A stretch of DNA of 64,000 nucleotides from positions 1,240,001 through 1,304,000 of the forward strand of contig NZ_JAOTEN010000001.1 of NCBI RefSeq assembly GCF_025628965.1, in the 5' to 3' direction. Positions 36,776-45,933 of the stretch are shown one piece after another. Each line of letters opens with the position of its first letter. Within the stretch, counting starts at the first letter, position 1. The notes beneath the pieces are model-generated. The model was given only the letters and a program-made list of their open reading frames with translations. It did not search any database and was not told where the DNA came from. Origin of the DNA: Chryseobacterium gilvum. GTDB taxonomy: Bacteria > Bacteroidota > Bacteroidia > Flavobacteriales > Weeksellaceae. Made by a program: the position numbers and the translations under genes.

Positions 36776-37966
36776 CTAAATATGTGCTTTTCTAAATTTT
36801 ACAATGCTCAAAACAAGCAGTCCTAAAATTCCCAAAATAAAATATCCTTCCGCAACTTCTAACTGGATTTCAGGTTTGATTAAAGCTACGATACTGTAAC
36901 TGATAGCGGAAGTAATCATAAAAGCGACACCTCCCGTTAAGCCTCCTGCAATCCCTGCAGAATTGGGAAATCTGCCGATACAGTATGAAAAGTAATTGTT
37001 AAATATAAATCCTGCAGTTACATGAATGGCAAAGGCGAAAATCACCAGACTGTAGATGTTGCTCACCACATAAGAACCTAAAAACATCAGTATAATTAAA
37101 ATGACCTGAAGAAAATTAGCATATCTTATTTTAGGCAAAAAAGCTTTTCTGATCAAAGCCTTACCTAAAAAACCACCCGTCATCCAGGCAAATCCCAAGA
37201 TCAGAGAAACGTATCCTGCAGTTACTTCAGAATATCCCATTTTGTGCTCAATAATAAAAGCACCGCAAAGATTGAAGAAAATCACAACGGCATAGCTTAT
37301 CCCGCACATGATCATTCCGTAGAAAAAATCTTTGGTTTTGAACATGAGAGTATATTCATTAATTAAAAAACTGAATTGAAATTTGCTTTTTACCTTTAAA
37401 GTTTCGCCTGAAAAAATTAATTCCAGGATTAAAACAATGAAACTGTATGCTGCCAATAAATAAAAATTAGACTGCCATCCAAACATTTTCTGTAAATATC
37501 CTCCTATGAATGGCGCAATAATAGGCCCTACAGACCAGACTATGGTCATGATACTTAGATAATGCTTCCTTTTTTCCCCTTCATACACATCTACAAAAAA
37601 AGCACGCTTGGAAACAACGGCAAAACCCGATAAAGTACCCTGTAATACACGCATGGCGTAAATAAGCATAATGTCCTTTGTAGTTGCGGTGATGATGAAC
37701 GAAACCACAAATAAAGCCAGCGAAATAATGGAAACTTTGTACCTTCCGAAAGCGTCTACTACACTACCCGCAAAAAACTGTGACAGCCCGTAACTGATAA
37801 GAAAAATGGACAAAGTCAGCTGAATGCTGCTTTCCGGAAGCCGGAGGTCTTTTGCCATACTCGGCATGGAAGGAAGATAAGTATCGGTTGCCAAACCCGA
37901 CATCGGGATTACGGCGAAAGCCAACACAGTAGCAATAAATTGATTTTTTGGATGAAGACTTTTCAT
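36776..37966 (-). CDS. MFS transporter, Bcr/CflA type
   Basis: 396 residues with 12 membrane helices. N-terminal SGLATDTYLPSMPSMAKDL is the Bcr/CflA drug-efflux signature (DxYLPxxP), motif A-like GSVVDAFGRYKVS follows, and motif C-like LQGTLSGFAVVSKRAF. Predicted inner-membrane proton-driven exporter of small molecules. A TAnnTTTG element on the minus strand (38007-38014) is 40 bases upstream. Confidence 0.87.
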   Translation of the reverse strand: MKSLHPKNQFIATVLAFAVIPMSGLATDTYLPSMPSMAKDLRLPESSIQLTLSIFLISYGLSQFFAGSVVDAFGRYKVSIISLALFVVSFIITATTKDIMLIYAMRVLQGTLSGFAVVSKRAFFVDVYEGEKRKHYLSIMTIVWSVGPIIAPFIGGYLQKMFGWQSNFYLLAAYSFIVLILELIFSGETLKVKSKFQFSFLINEYTLMFKTKDFFYGMIMCGISYAVVIFFNLCGAFIIEHKMGYSEVTAGYVSLILGFAWMTGGFLGKALIRKAFLPKIRYANFLQVILIILMFLGSYVVSNIYSLVIFAFAIHVTAGFIFNNYFSYCIGRFPNSAGIAGGLTGGVAFMITSAISYSIVALIKPEIQLEVAEGYFILGILGLLVLSIVKFRKAHI

Positions 37967-38006
37967 TTACTATACATTCAATTCTGTTAAAGAAGGTTTG
38001 AAGGCG

Positions 38007-38014
38007 CAAATGTA
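38007..38014 (-). promoter_or_regulatory. -7 promoter element of the MFS gene
   Basis: Minus strand TACATTTG, exact match, 40 bases before the start codon. Confidence 0.45.
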
Positions 38015-38095
38015 TCATCATAACTTAACATAAAAAAACAAAAATGACTGATCTTTCGACCAATCATCTCTTTTTGAATAAAATTTATTGATAAA

Positions 38096-38518
38096 TTAAT
38101 GCTTGTGGCTCTTTCCTTTATTAGAATGCATCTTCGCTTTTTTCTCCATGTGCTTATATCTTTTGTCGTTGTTTTTATTTCTGTTGTACACAGCGACAGG
38201 ATTTTGGCCTTTATAATATTTGTTTTTAAACTTGGTATATTTATCCCGTCCTAAGATTCTTTCCATTTCAGCATAACGTTCTGTTCTCCATCCATCGGGA
38301 TTATTGGCATATACTCTATTCCAGGAATTGTAATCGGTATATCTGTTGTTCAGTGTGTTGATCTCATTAGCCTGAGTGTTTGATAAAACCAGATCTGTAA
38401 TTACAGTTTGCCAGTTGACATCGTTTATGCTTTTTCTATAATCATTATAATAATCTGACTGCGCAAAGCTCAAACTGAAAGATCCTACCAACATTATGGT
38501 TGTGAATATTTTTTTCAT
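38096..38518 (-). CDS. Small secreted helical protein (Spy/CpxP-like in shape)
   Basis: 140 residues. Signal peptide 1-19 (SFSLSFAQ). The mature part holds a Tyr/Asn/Arg-rich helical region with SNTQANEINTLNNRYTDYNS and RTERYAEMERILGRDKYTKF, then a Lys/His-rich tail (KMHSNKGKSHKH) that could bind metal. The spacing of the helices recalls periplasmic Spy/CpxP-type proteins, without the LTxxQ motifs. Function unknown; monocistronic. Confidence 0.6.
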   Translation of the reverse strand: MKKIFTTIMLVGSFSLSFAQSDYYNDYRKSINDVNWQTVITDLVLSNTQANEINTLNNRYTDYNSWNRVYANNPDGWRTERYAEMERILGRDKYTKFKNKYYKGQNPVAVYNRNKNNDKRYKHMEKKAKMHSNKGKSHKH

Positions 38519-38715
38519 TTTATTTCATTTTTAAATTAACTTTAAAATATATAACAATTAAAATGCCAGAATAATACTAATCAAATCACAATTTTAGTTA
38601 AAATAATTTATTAAAGTATTTATATTCAAATAAATTTAATTCCTGATATTCCTTAATAATTTGTAATTTTAAGTGAAGAACAGCAATTCTTTTTAATTAA
38701 ATACAGCACACTATT

Positions 38716-39003
38716 ATGGAAAATGTAAACTTTCAAATATCGCCTTATCAGGATGAATTGCAGATGATCATTGACGGAAAAAAAGCAGGCTACATGTCTA
38801 TTGAGATCGACGGCAGGCTCCTAAATGTATATTACACCAAAATTGATGAAGGCCTTGAAGGACACGGTTATGCAAAAATGCTTCTAGATGAACTTGTGCG
38901 GTATGCCGAAGAAAAAGATCTTATGATCGATCCGGAATGTGATTTTGTAAGACAACAGCTTGAAAACCATCCCAAAAGATACAGAGGAATATGGCACGAG
39001 TAA
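38716..39003 (+). CDS. GNAT-like acetyltransferase (YjdJ type)
   Basis: 95 residues. The short GNAT variant of the YjdJ/At1g77540 type: DGLE-like acetyl-CoA loop as EGLEGHGYAKMLLDELVRYA and the PECDFVRQQLENHPKRYRGI tail, where a Cys often takes part in catalysis. Cytosolic. Its stop abuts the stop of the convergent MBL gene with no spacing. Acceptor unknown. Confidence 0.85.
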   Translation: MENVNFQISPYQDELQMIIDGKKAGYMSIEIDGRLLNVYYTKIDEGLEGHGYAKMLLDELVRYAEEKDLMIDPECDFVRQQLENHPKRYRGIWHE

Positions 39004-40098
39004 TTATGTGCTCCACCATTTGGTAAAATGTTGATCAGAAGCATTTAAATCTAAAACTTCACCAATTCTCGGGGTGAGGAGATTAAGATTATTTTCTTTG
39101 GCAAGGGCTGTAACCTTTTCCAATGGCTCATTCCAGGCATGAAGTGCTAATGCAAATTTCCCTGAATGCACCGGAATGATATTTTTTGCCCAAATATCAT
39201 GACTAACTTTAATAAAATCTTCCGGTAATGTGTGAATATACTTCCAGGCTTCGTTATATTGTCCGTTTTCCAGAATGGCATAATCAAACGGACCGTACTC
39301 TTCACCAATCATTTTAAAATGATTGTCATAACCGCTGTCTCCTCCTAAAAATATAGTTTTGGAAGGTGTTTTCAGCACATAGGAAGTCCAAAGCGTGGTA
39401 TTTCTGCTGAATTTTCTGCCCGAAAAATGTCTTGCCGGCGTAAACGTAATTTTGATATCATTTTTAAGATGGAGCGTACTTCCCCATTCTTCTTCTAAAA
39501 GCTGATCTTCCGGATAGCCCCATTTCTCAAAATGTGCACCCACTCCCAATGGTACAATAACTTTTTGGATCTTATCTTTAATAGCTTTCACGGTAGGATA
39601 ATCCAAATGATCATAATGATCATGGGTAATAACCAGATAATCAATAGAAGGAATATCTTCAGGTTTAAAAATATCTGAGCCTTCAAAAGCTTTATTAAAA
39701 AACGGGAACGGTGAGCCGTATTGGCTTAACACCGGATCTATCAGAAACGAAACACCATCTATCTGCATAAAATAAGATGAATGGCCCAACCAGATATACA
39801 CATCCTGATCTTTAGCAATATTTTTTAAATCGGTGTGAAAAGCAGGAACGCGGTGATGCGGTTTCAGATCCGGATCTTTTTTGCCGAATAAGAAATTGTA
39901 CATTACTTTCGGCATACTATATCCTTCGGCGAGAGACGGGGTATCACTTAAATTCTGAAATTGGCCTTTTTTATAATTTTTCGATTGCAGGATTCTTTCC
40001 AAACGTCTTCCGGTAGGTGCCGCGCCAAAAACCGGCTGTGAGGTTACAAAATAGGTCAGTACAATGATAATTGCGGCAATAATAATTAGATAGATCAT
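39004..40098 (-). CDS. MBL-fold metallo-hydrolase (NAPE-PLD/UlaG-like)
   Basis: 364 residues. One N-terminal membrane helix (1-20). The metallo-beta-lactamase motif is THDHYDHLDYPTV, with further ligands in PARHFSGR, GGDSGYD and PVHSGKFALALH. The GHSSYFMQIDGVSFLIDPVL opening is that of the UlaG/NAPE-PLD branch; phosphodiesterase or lactonase activity is usual there. A TAnnTTTG element lies 20 bases before the ATG. Confidence 0.87.
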   Translation of the reverse strand: MIYLIIIAAIIIVLTYFVTSQPVFGAAPTGRRLERILQSKNYKKGQFQNLSDTPSLAEGYSMPKVMYNFLFGKKDPDLKPHHRVPAFHTDLKNIAKDQDVYIWLGHSSYFMQIDGVSFLIDPVLSQYGSPFPFFNKAFEGSDIFKPEDIPSIDYLVITHDHYDHLDYPTVKAIKDKIQKVIVPLGVGAHFEKWGYPEDQLLEEEWGSTLHLKNDIKITFTPARHFSGRKFSRNTTLWTSYVLKTPSKTIFLGGDSGYDNHFKMIGEEYGPFDYAILENGQYNEAWKYIHTLPEDFIKVSHDIWAKNIIPVHSGKFALALHAWNEPLEKVTALAKENNLNLLTPRIGEVLDLNASDQHFTKWWST

Positions 40099-40118
40099 TT
40101 TAAGTGAGGTATAAGCTT

Positions 40119-40126
40119 CAAATATA
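40119..40126 (-). promoter_or_regulatory. -7 promoter element of the MBL gene
   Basis: Minus strand TATATTTG, exact match, 20 bases upstream of the ATG at 40098. Confidence 0.5.
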
Positions 40127-40206
40127 CAATTCGCCGTTATATTTTAACGGACTTTTTAAAGGAGACGATTGAAAACGGAATTTACTTTTTTTAAATAATT
40201 ATATTT

Positions 40207-40214
40207 TAATTTTG
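40207..40214 (+). promoter_or_regulatory. -7 promoter element of the YdcF-like gene
   Basis: TAATTTTG, exact match, 16 bases before the ATG at 40231. Confidence 0.45.
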
Positions 40215-40230
40215 TCTTATTCTATTTATC

Positions 40231-40780
40231 ATGAAAACCAGCTTTACTGTATTTAAGACCCTCACTGCATTTATTTTTATATGGTTTATCATTCATTCAC
40301 TCTACATTATTATTGACGGGATGCATGATAACGGCCGAAAAGCCGATATAGCAGTTATTCTGGGAAGTAAAGTAAATGAAGACGGAACCTTATCCCGAAG
40401 ACTTGAAAAACGTCTGGAAGCGGGAATAGATCTTTATACAAAACGCCGTGTAAAAATGATTCTGGTAAGTGGAGGCCTCGGCAAAGAAGGGTTTTACGAA
40501 GGAGATACAATGAAAGAATTTTTAATCCGCAAACAGATTCCCGACTCGGTTATTGTTGTTGACAATTACGGAAGCAACCGTTATCAATACGTTAAAATTT
40601 CATCGGCAACTGCAATATAAAAGCATCATCGTAGTTTCGCAGTATTTTCATGTGACGCGCACCAAAAAACTGTTCAGAGAACGCGGTTATACAAATGTGA
40701 GCAGTACCAGTCCGGATTATTTTGAATGGAGAGACCTGTATTCTATCATACGAGAATTTCCTGCTTTTTACTGGGAGTAA
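40231..40780 (+). pseudogene. YdcF/SanA-like (DUF218) gene, frameshifted
   Basis: The 5' part (40231-40620, 129 codons) encodes an N-terminal membrane helix and the DUF218 core IAVILGSKVNEDGTLSRRLE followed by KMILVSGGLGKEGFYEGDTM. The frame then stops early. The next frame, entered within AAAA at 40594-40597, continues the family sequence as KSIIVVSQYFHVTRTKKLFR to a stop at 40780. Removing one A restores a protein of about 180 residues. So the gene carries a single-base insertion in a homopolymer: either a real inactivating mutation or a sequencing error. DUF218 proteins are envelope-linked, with SanA affecting vancomycin resistance in enterobacteria. Confidence 0.8.
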
Positions 40781-40782
40781 AT

Positions 40783-40829
40783 TTTTTGGGGATTTCGGCG
40801 GGCTTTCAGCCCGCCGAAATCCCCAAAAA
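40783..40829. repeat. 22-bp perfect inverted repeat (bidirectional terminator)
   Basis: Arms 40783-40804 and 40808-40829 with loop TTC; the inner part is GGGGATTTCGGCGGGCT. T and A runs on the two sides suit termination in both directions. It begins three bases after the YdcF-like stop. Confidence 0.8.
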
Positions 40830-40970
40830 CCCAAAAAATTTTCAATCTGGCCGATAAATTCTTTTTCTTCTGAAGTCATCGTAATATGCTTTGAAGAGTT
40901 TGTGAAAAAAATGTTATATATTTTTTTTATTTATCTGATTACAATCTTTAAAATGAAAAGAAAAGTCATA

Positions 40971-40994
40971 AAAAAACCTGCTACAGGGCAGGTT
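40971..40994 (-). terminator. Terminator of the GapN-like gene
   Basis: AACCTGC pairs with GCAGGTT (loop TACAGG), with a T run on the minus strand. Confidence 0.75.
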
Positions 40995-41013
40995 GTATGT
41001 TAAAATTCTAAGC

Positions 41014-42642
41014 TTAAAATAAATAATCTGTACTCAGAAAATTAGAGTCATGATCTCTTACAATCGTATTGAGAAGCATCTTATTAGATTCCGTTAATTT
41101 TGCGGCAACCAGCGAACGGATCGAAAACGAACGAAGTGCATCAAAAACCGACAGTGTACCTTCCGCGCTGTCTTTTCTTCCGGTAAAGGGGAAAACATCG
41201 GGGCCACGCTGCGACTGACAGTTGATGTTGACACGGCTCACCAGATTGACAAAAGGATCGATTAGTTTTGAAACTTCCAGGGCGTCTTCACTGAAAATGC
41301 TGACCTGCATTCCGTGCGAAGCATTTACCTGATAATCGATCGGCTCATCAATGCTATCAAAAGGAACCACCGGAATAACCGGCCCGAACTGCTCTTCATG
41401 ATACAGCTTCATCTCGCTGTTTACGGGATATACTACGGCCGGAAATACAAATGATTTCTCATTGTAACCACCATTTTCATTTAACACTTTTGCACCTTTT
41501 GTCAGAGCATCATCAATACATTCCCGAAGATATGGCGGTTTATTCACTTCAGGAAGCGGGGTGATTTTAACGTCTTTCTCCCACGGAAGACCGGGCTTCA
41601 TTGCAGAAACTGCTGCCGTTAGTTTTCGGGTAAATTCTTCTGCCACGTCTTTCTGCACAAAGATCAGCTTCAGGGCAGTACAGCGTTGTCCGTTAAATGA
41701 AAGCGCGCCCAGAATACACTCGCTTACGGCAACATCCAGATTGGCATTTTTGGTAACGATGGCTGCGTTTTTGGCATCTAAACTTAAAATTGCCCGTAAA
41801 CGGTTCACTTTAGGATGCAGCTTTTTCAGTCCGTTGGCGACTTTACTGGACCCTATAAAGGCTAAAACATTCACTTTTCCGCTTTCCATGATGGGCGTGA
41901 TGATTTCTGCACCTTTACCATACAGTGTGTTTACGGTTCCTTTTGGGAAAGCTTCTTTGAAGGCATTTAGTAAAGGATAGTGTGCTAAAACGCCATGCTT
42001 GGGAAGTTTAAAGAGAATGGTATTTCCCATGATCAAAGCAGGAATGAGGGTTGTAAAGATTTCATTTAAAGGATAATTGAACGGACCCATGCTTAACACT
42101 ACGCCGAGCGGCGCTCTCCTGATTTGTGCAATAGTCCCTTCCGCTTCCTGAAAACGGGAAGATTCACGGTCTAGGTCTTTCAGGGCATCAATAGTCTGGT
42201 TGATATAATCTACGGTACGGTCAAACTCTTTGGTAGAATCCGGCAGGGTTTTCCCGATTTCCCACATGAGGAGCTTAATGATAAGATCACGCTCTTTAAT
42301 CATTAAATACACAAATTTCTGCATGCACTGGATGCGGCCTTCTACAGACATTGTGGGCCATTCTCCCAACCCGTTGTCATAGGCTTTTACAGAAGCTTCC
42401 AATACGTTCATGGCTTCTTCTTGTCCGATATTCGGGATGCTTCCCAACAGTTTCCGTTCCAGGCCGTTTTCGGTACGGATGCATACCGGTGAATAGATTT
42501 CGGTAACGTCTCCATGCCATTCTACCAGTTCGCCGTTTAAAAGATACACCTTCTGGTGAATTTCGGGAATTTTAAACTCTTCCGGAATTTCGCTTTCGCT
42601 TTTAAATATTTCCTGAAATGATCTTGTATCTGCTGCGCTCAT
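41014..42642 (-). CDS. NADP-dependent aldehyde dehydrogenase (GapN-like)
   Basis: 542 residues, ALDH superfamily, closest in appearance to non-phosphorylating glyceraldehyde-3-phosphate dehydrogenases of Bacteroidota. The nucleophile Cys is in FNGQRCTALK; PFNYPLNEIFTTLIPALIMG holds the oxyanion Asn region; SSKVANGLKK is the Rossmann loop. The general-base motif usually written ELGGK reads SLDAK here, so the canonical Glu is absent from its place and an Asp sits two residues later. Likely role: NADPH production from triose phosphate. Promoter not identified. Confidence 0.82.
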   Translation of the reverse strand: MSAADTRSFQEIFKSESEIPEEFKIPEIHQKVYLLNGELVEWHGDVTEIYSPVCIRTENGLERKLLGSIPNIGQEEAMNVLEASVKAYDNGLGEWPTMSVEGRIQCMQKFVYLMIKERDLIIKLLMWEIGKTLPDSTKEFDRTVDYINQTIDALKDLDRESSRFQEAEGTIAQIRRAPLGVVLSMGPFNYPLNEIFTTLIPALIMGNTILFKLPKHGVLAHYPLLNAFKEAFPKGTVNTLYGKGAEIITPIMESGKVNVLAFIGSSKVANGLKKLHPKVNRLRAILSLDAKNAAIVTKNANLDVAVSECILGALSFNGQRCTALKLIFVQKDVAEEFTRKLTAAVSAMKPGLPWEKDVKITPLPEVNKPPYLRECIDDALTKGAKVLNENGGYNEKSFVFPAVVYPVNSEMKLYHEEQFGPVIPVVPFDSIDEPIDYQVNASHGMQVSIFSEDALEVSKLIDPFVNLVSRVNINCQSQRGPDVFPFTGRKDSAEGTLSVFDALRSFSIRSLVAAKLTESNKMLLNTIVRDHDSNFLSTDYLF

Positions 42643-42781
42643 ACCTGTTGTTTTTTAATAATTTTAGATTTGAAAGAATAAAGTTAGAGTTTAAGATTGA
42701 CTTTTAAAATAGTAAGGCCATAGATTTGCTCTATTTGCGGGTGTTTGAATTAAATTTAATCTTTGGTAGTGAAAAAAAAGA

Positions 42782-42789
42782 TAATTTTG
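42782..42789 (+). promoter_or_regulatory. -7 promoter element of the exported Tpx gene
   Basis: TAATTTTG, exact match; a TTG at 42763-42765 stands 16 bases upstream, slightly short of the ideal distance. Confidence 0.45.
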
Positions 42790-42835
42790 TCTAAATATTT
42801 TTCAGCTTTTAAAGCCAACTTAAAAAATAAAAATT

Positions 42836-43408
42836 ATGTTTTCAAAATTAATTTTCAGTGCATTCCTGTGCTTTTCCGTATTTGCTTTTTCTCAAAATTC
42901 CAAAACAGCCAATACGGTTTTGATGGGAGGAAAACCAGTACACACCTATGCTAAATTACCTTCAGTCAATCAGCCTGCCCCCCAATTTACCCTTACAGAT
43001 GTTTCAATGAAAGACCAGACTTTAGAGGCTTACAAAGGAAAGTTTGTAATTCTTAATATTTTCCCGAGTGTTGATACCGGAGTCTGTTCTGCTTCCGTAC
43101 ATCATTTCAATGAAGATGCAGGAAATATTCCCAATACAGTAGTGTTGTGTATTTCCAAAGATTTACCTTTTGCACAGAAGCGGTTTTGTGGTGCAGAAGG
43201 AATAAAAAATGTAGTGATGCTTTCAGATTTCCGTTCAGATTTTGGAACAACGTATGGGGTTGAGCTTACAGATTCTGTAATGAAAGGACTGTTAAGCAGA
43301 GCAGTTGTCGTGATCGATCCTTCCGGAAAGATTATTTATGAAGAGCAGGTAGATGATATCGGTCACGAACCAAATTATGAAGCAGCGATTAAAGCAGTGA
43401 AGAATTAA
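42836..43408 (+). CDS. Thiol peroxidase paralogue with signal peptide
   Basis: 190 residues. A signal peptide (1-19, FSVFAFSQ) precedes a complete Tpx domain: peroxidatic C84 in SVDTGVCSASVHHF, resolving C118 in QKRFCGAEGIKN, LSDFRSDFG. It shares most landmarks with the cytosolic Tpx at 33668 but carries about 25 extra N-terminal residues. Predicted to reduce peroxides in the periplasm, where the reductant would have to be a DsbD- or thioredoxin-like protein. Monocistronic, closed by a hairpin at 43425. Confidence 0.9.
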   Translation: MFSKLIFSAFLCFSVFAFSQNSKTANTVLMGGKPVHTYAKLPSVNQPAPQFTLTDVSMKDQTLEAYKGKFVILNIFPSVDTGVCSASVHHFNEDAGNIPNTVVLCISKDLPFAQKRFCGAEGIKNVVMLSDFRSDFGTTYGVELTDSVMKGLLSRAVVVIDPSGKIIYEEQVDDIGHEPNYEAAIKAVKN

Positions 43409-43424
43409 TTTTACTCTAAATAAT

Positions 43425-43452
43425 AAAAACCTTTGATTTTTCAAAGGTTTTT
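43425..43452. terminator. Terminator after the exported Tpx
   Basis: Perfect 12-bp stem AAAAACCTTTGA/TCAAAGGTTTTT with loop TTTT; works in both directions and also faces the DUF6261 gene. Confidence 0.85.
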
Positions 43453-43514
43453 TTCTATATTTTGATTAAATAATAAAGTATACAACTCAGCAATCTGCTG
43501 TGCCATCTCATCAT

Positions 43515-44216
43515 CTAAGATGGTTTTTCAATATTCTTCGTTTTGATCTCCGAGTTTTTGGCAGCTTTCACCAGCTCGTTGGTGTCGCTGTAAAACAGTT
43601 CCCAACCCGGAACATCCTTCATGGCGGTGATCAGTCCGAAATAGGATTTTAATATTTTCTCAAGATCTTTGCGGATCGCACTTGCACTCGTCATCTGTCG
43701 GAGGTCTGCATTGGCTTCTGCCTGATCTGCAAACTGTATTTCAAACGCTTCGTGCTTGGTTTTCATATCTGCAAAAGCGGCATCTAAGGAAAGAAGCGTT
43801 ATCTTCTGTGCGTTTTCGGGAGTTTGTAATTCTTCAATTAACTTTTTCATCTGTGCCGTTTGTGAAGAATAACTTATGCGATCCAGATCTAACCCAAACG
43901 TTTTAAATACGCTGTATAAATCTTCCGCAAACTGGTAATTGGGTACCGAAACCAGTTTGCGATATCCGTTCAGGAAAGATTTCAGGTTTCGGTACGCGAG
44001 GTCTCTTTCGGCATCTGCGGCGGCGACATCCTCTCCTTTTCCGCTGTAGATTTGTTTGGTGTAGACCTGGTCATATTGGTTGTAAGCGTTCTGCAAAGTA
44101 ACCGTAAGCGGATGATTGGTAATTACAGGATATTTTCCTGATTGATTGTTGGTAATAATTCTCTGAGCTAAAGTCGCAAGATCTTTAGTGCTCAGCTTAG
44201 TGAGTGTAATTTTCAT
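43515..44216 (-). CDS. DUF6261-family protein
   Basis: 234 residues from the ATG at 44216 (an upstream in-frame start adds a non-typical 28 residues). MKITLTKLSTKDLATLAQRI followed by NQYDQVYTKQIYSGKGEDVA and YRKLVSVPNYQFAEDLYSVF is the pattern of DUF6261, a helical family of Chryseobacterium and relatives of unknown function. No signal peptide. It lies at the edge of the second accessory stretch. Confidence 0.82.
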   Translation of the reverse strand: MKITLTKLSTKDLATLAQRIITNNQSGKYPVITNHPLTVTLQNAYNQYDQVYTKQIYSGKGEDVAAADAERDLAYRNLKSFLNGYRKLVSVPNYQFAEDLYSVFKTFGLDLDRISYSSQTAQMKKLIEELQTPENAQKITLLSLDAAFADMKTKHEAFEIQFADQAEANADLRQMTSASAIRKDLEKILKSYFGLITAMKDVPGWELFYSDTNELVKAAKNSEIKTKNIEKPS

Positions 44217-44553
44217 CTGTTTGCGTTTTTTGATTAATGAATTGAATTCAAATATAGAAAAAATTATAATTCGCAGGTTATTCTTATTTTTTTTAAACAA
44301 AAAGCTTGCAAAGATTTTTACTCCTGACTGTTTTTATGTGTGCAAAAGTGTTCTACCGCCCAAAAATTCTTTAGTTGGAACAAAAATAACGATGATATTA
44401 CTATCAGTTTGTGTAACTAAAAAGTAAAAGGTTTTCGCGATAATATTCTTATTTGATTATGATTTTCTATTATGAGAAACCGTAAAATAATCTTGTTTAG
44501 ATTGTTTATATTTGGACATTACAGTATATATATAACCAATTAAACTTAAAACT
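44217..44553. other. Intergenic stretch with promoter of the GIY-YIG gene
   Basis: About 340 AT-rich bases. TATATTTG at 44507-44514 is an exact -7 element 39 bases before the next ATG. Nothing else recognised. Confidence 0.5.
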
Positions 44554-45912
44554 ATGGGAATTTTTGATTTTTTAAAAAAGAAAGAATTAAATACAATAGA
44601 AAAATTAAACTCTGATTTAGAAAACTGTACTAAATCTAAAATAGAGAAAGAAAAAGCATTAGAGAAATATTCTTCAATACAAAATTTAGAAGATGAAAAA
44701 ACAATTATTTCTTCACAAATAGAGAAACAGACAGTAGAATTTCAAGAGTTAAATGAAAAATATATAAAGGCTCGTGAAACTTATGAAAAGTTAAAAAATG
44801 ATATCTCAATTTTTGAAAATAATTTAGAGCTATCTGAATTTGGTGTTTATGAACCTATTTATGATTTCGAAAAATCAGACAATTTTAGAGAAGAGCAAAA
44901 CAAAATTATTGCAATTCAAAAATTAATGATTAAAGAAGGAACTGCAGCAGTATGTAATACAAATTGGACTATTGATGGAAGTCTAACAAAGGGTAAAGCA
45001 TCAACTACTAAATTTATAAAATTAATATTACGTGCTTTTAATGGCGAAGCTGATTCGCTGATTGCAAAGGTAAAATGGAATAACGTAAACCAAATAAAAG
45101 AAAGATTAAAGAAAGGTTTTATTACATTAAATAAGCTTGGAGAAGGTCAAACAGTCGAAATATCCAAAAGTTATTTCGACTTGAAGATGAAGGAACTTGT
45201 TTTAGAATACGAATATCAAGCAAAAAAACAACAAGAAAAAGAAGAATTAAGAGCATTACAAGAGGAATTAAGAGAAGATGAAAAAGCTAGGCGCGAATAT
45301 GAAAAAGCCCAAAAAGACGCTGAAAAAGAAGAAGCCTATTATCTTAAAATATTAGAAAAAGTTAAAAAAGATTTTAATGAGAAAAACGGCAATCCTGAAG
45401 AATTACAAAATAAAATAATAGAATTAGAAAAAGAACTTGAAGAAGCGAGGTTAAAAAAGGAAAGGGCTTTATCTATGGCTCAACAAACTAAAAGGGGTCA
45501 CGTTTATATAATTTCAAATATTGGGTCATTTGGAGAAAATGTATTTAAAATTGGTATGACAAGAAGACTGGAACCAATGGATAGGATAAAAGAATTAGGA
45601 GACGCTTCTGTTCCTTTTAGGTTTGATATTCATGCTTTAATTTATAGTGATGAAGCAAGAACGTTAGAATATGAACTTCATAAAGCTTTTGCAGAAAAAG
45701 CACTAAATCTTTTTAATTTTAGAAAAGAATTTTTCAATGTTACTCTTGAAGAAATTGAAAATAAAATTAAAGAACTGGGATTTTTGGCGGAGTTTACTTC
45801 AGAACCTGAGGCGATGGAATATAAAGAAACTATCGCAATTAAAAACAACTTAGACATCAAATTAGAAGAAAGAGAAACTTTAGAATCAAAATTTCCTGAA
45901 TTTCTTATATAA
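44554..45912 (+). CDS. DUF4041 + GIY-YIG (T5orf172/Mug113-type) protein
   Basis: 452 residues. N-terminal coiled coil (10-85) after MGIFDFLKKKE; DUF4041-like region about 85-230 with YDFEKSDNFREEQNKIIAIQ and WTIDGSLTKGKASTTKFIKL; a second long coiled coil (225-310, Glu/Lys-rich); then a GIY-YIG-type nuclease domain from 315: GHVYIISN, FKIGMTRR, with the catalytic Arg/Glu region in YELHKAF and RKEFFNV. DUF4041/T5orf172 proteins occur in phages, plasmids and defence loci. AT-rich coding and lone position suggest acquisition. Substrate unknown. Confidence 0.82.
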   Translation: MGIFDFLKKKELNTIEKLNSDLENCTKSKIEKEKALEKYSSIQNLEDEKTIISSQIEKQTVEFQELNEKYIKARETYEKLKNDISIFENNLELSEFGVYEPIYDFEKSDNFREEQNKIIAIQKLMIKEGTAAVCNTNWTIDGSLTKGKASTTKFIKLILRAFNGEADSLIAKVKWNNVNQIKERLKKGFITLNKLGEGQTVEISKSYFDLKMKELVLEYEYQAKKQQEKEELRALQEELREDEKARREYEKAQKDAEKEEAYYLKILEKVKKDFNEKNGNPEELQNKIIELEKELEEARLKKERALSMAQQTKRGHVYIISNIGSFGENVFKIGMTRRLEPMDRIKELGDASVPFRFDIHALIYSDEARTLEYELHKAFAEKALNLFNFRKEFFNVTLEEIENKIKELGFLAEFTSEPEAMEYKETIAIKNNLDIKLEERETLESKFPEFLI

Positions 45913-45933
45913 TGTTATAATTATATATCAAAA

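Noticed and set aside
40592..40879. Minus-strand frame of 95 codons starting MTSEEKEFIGQIENF
   Set aside because: It runs through the 22-bp inverted repeat and backwards over the YdcF-like gene. The first residues might be a remnant of a gene start, but nothing supports it.
43682..43906. Plus-strand frame opposite the DUF6261 gene
   Set aside because: Antisense shadow without promoter.
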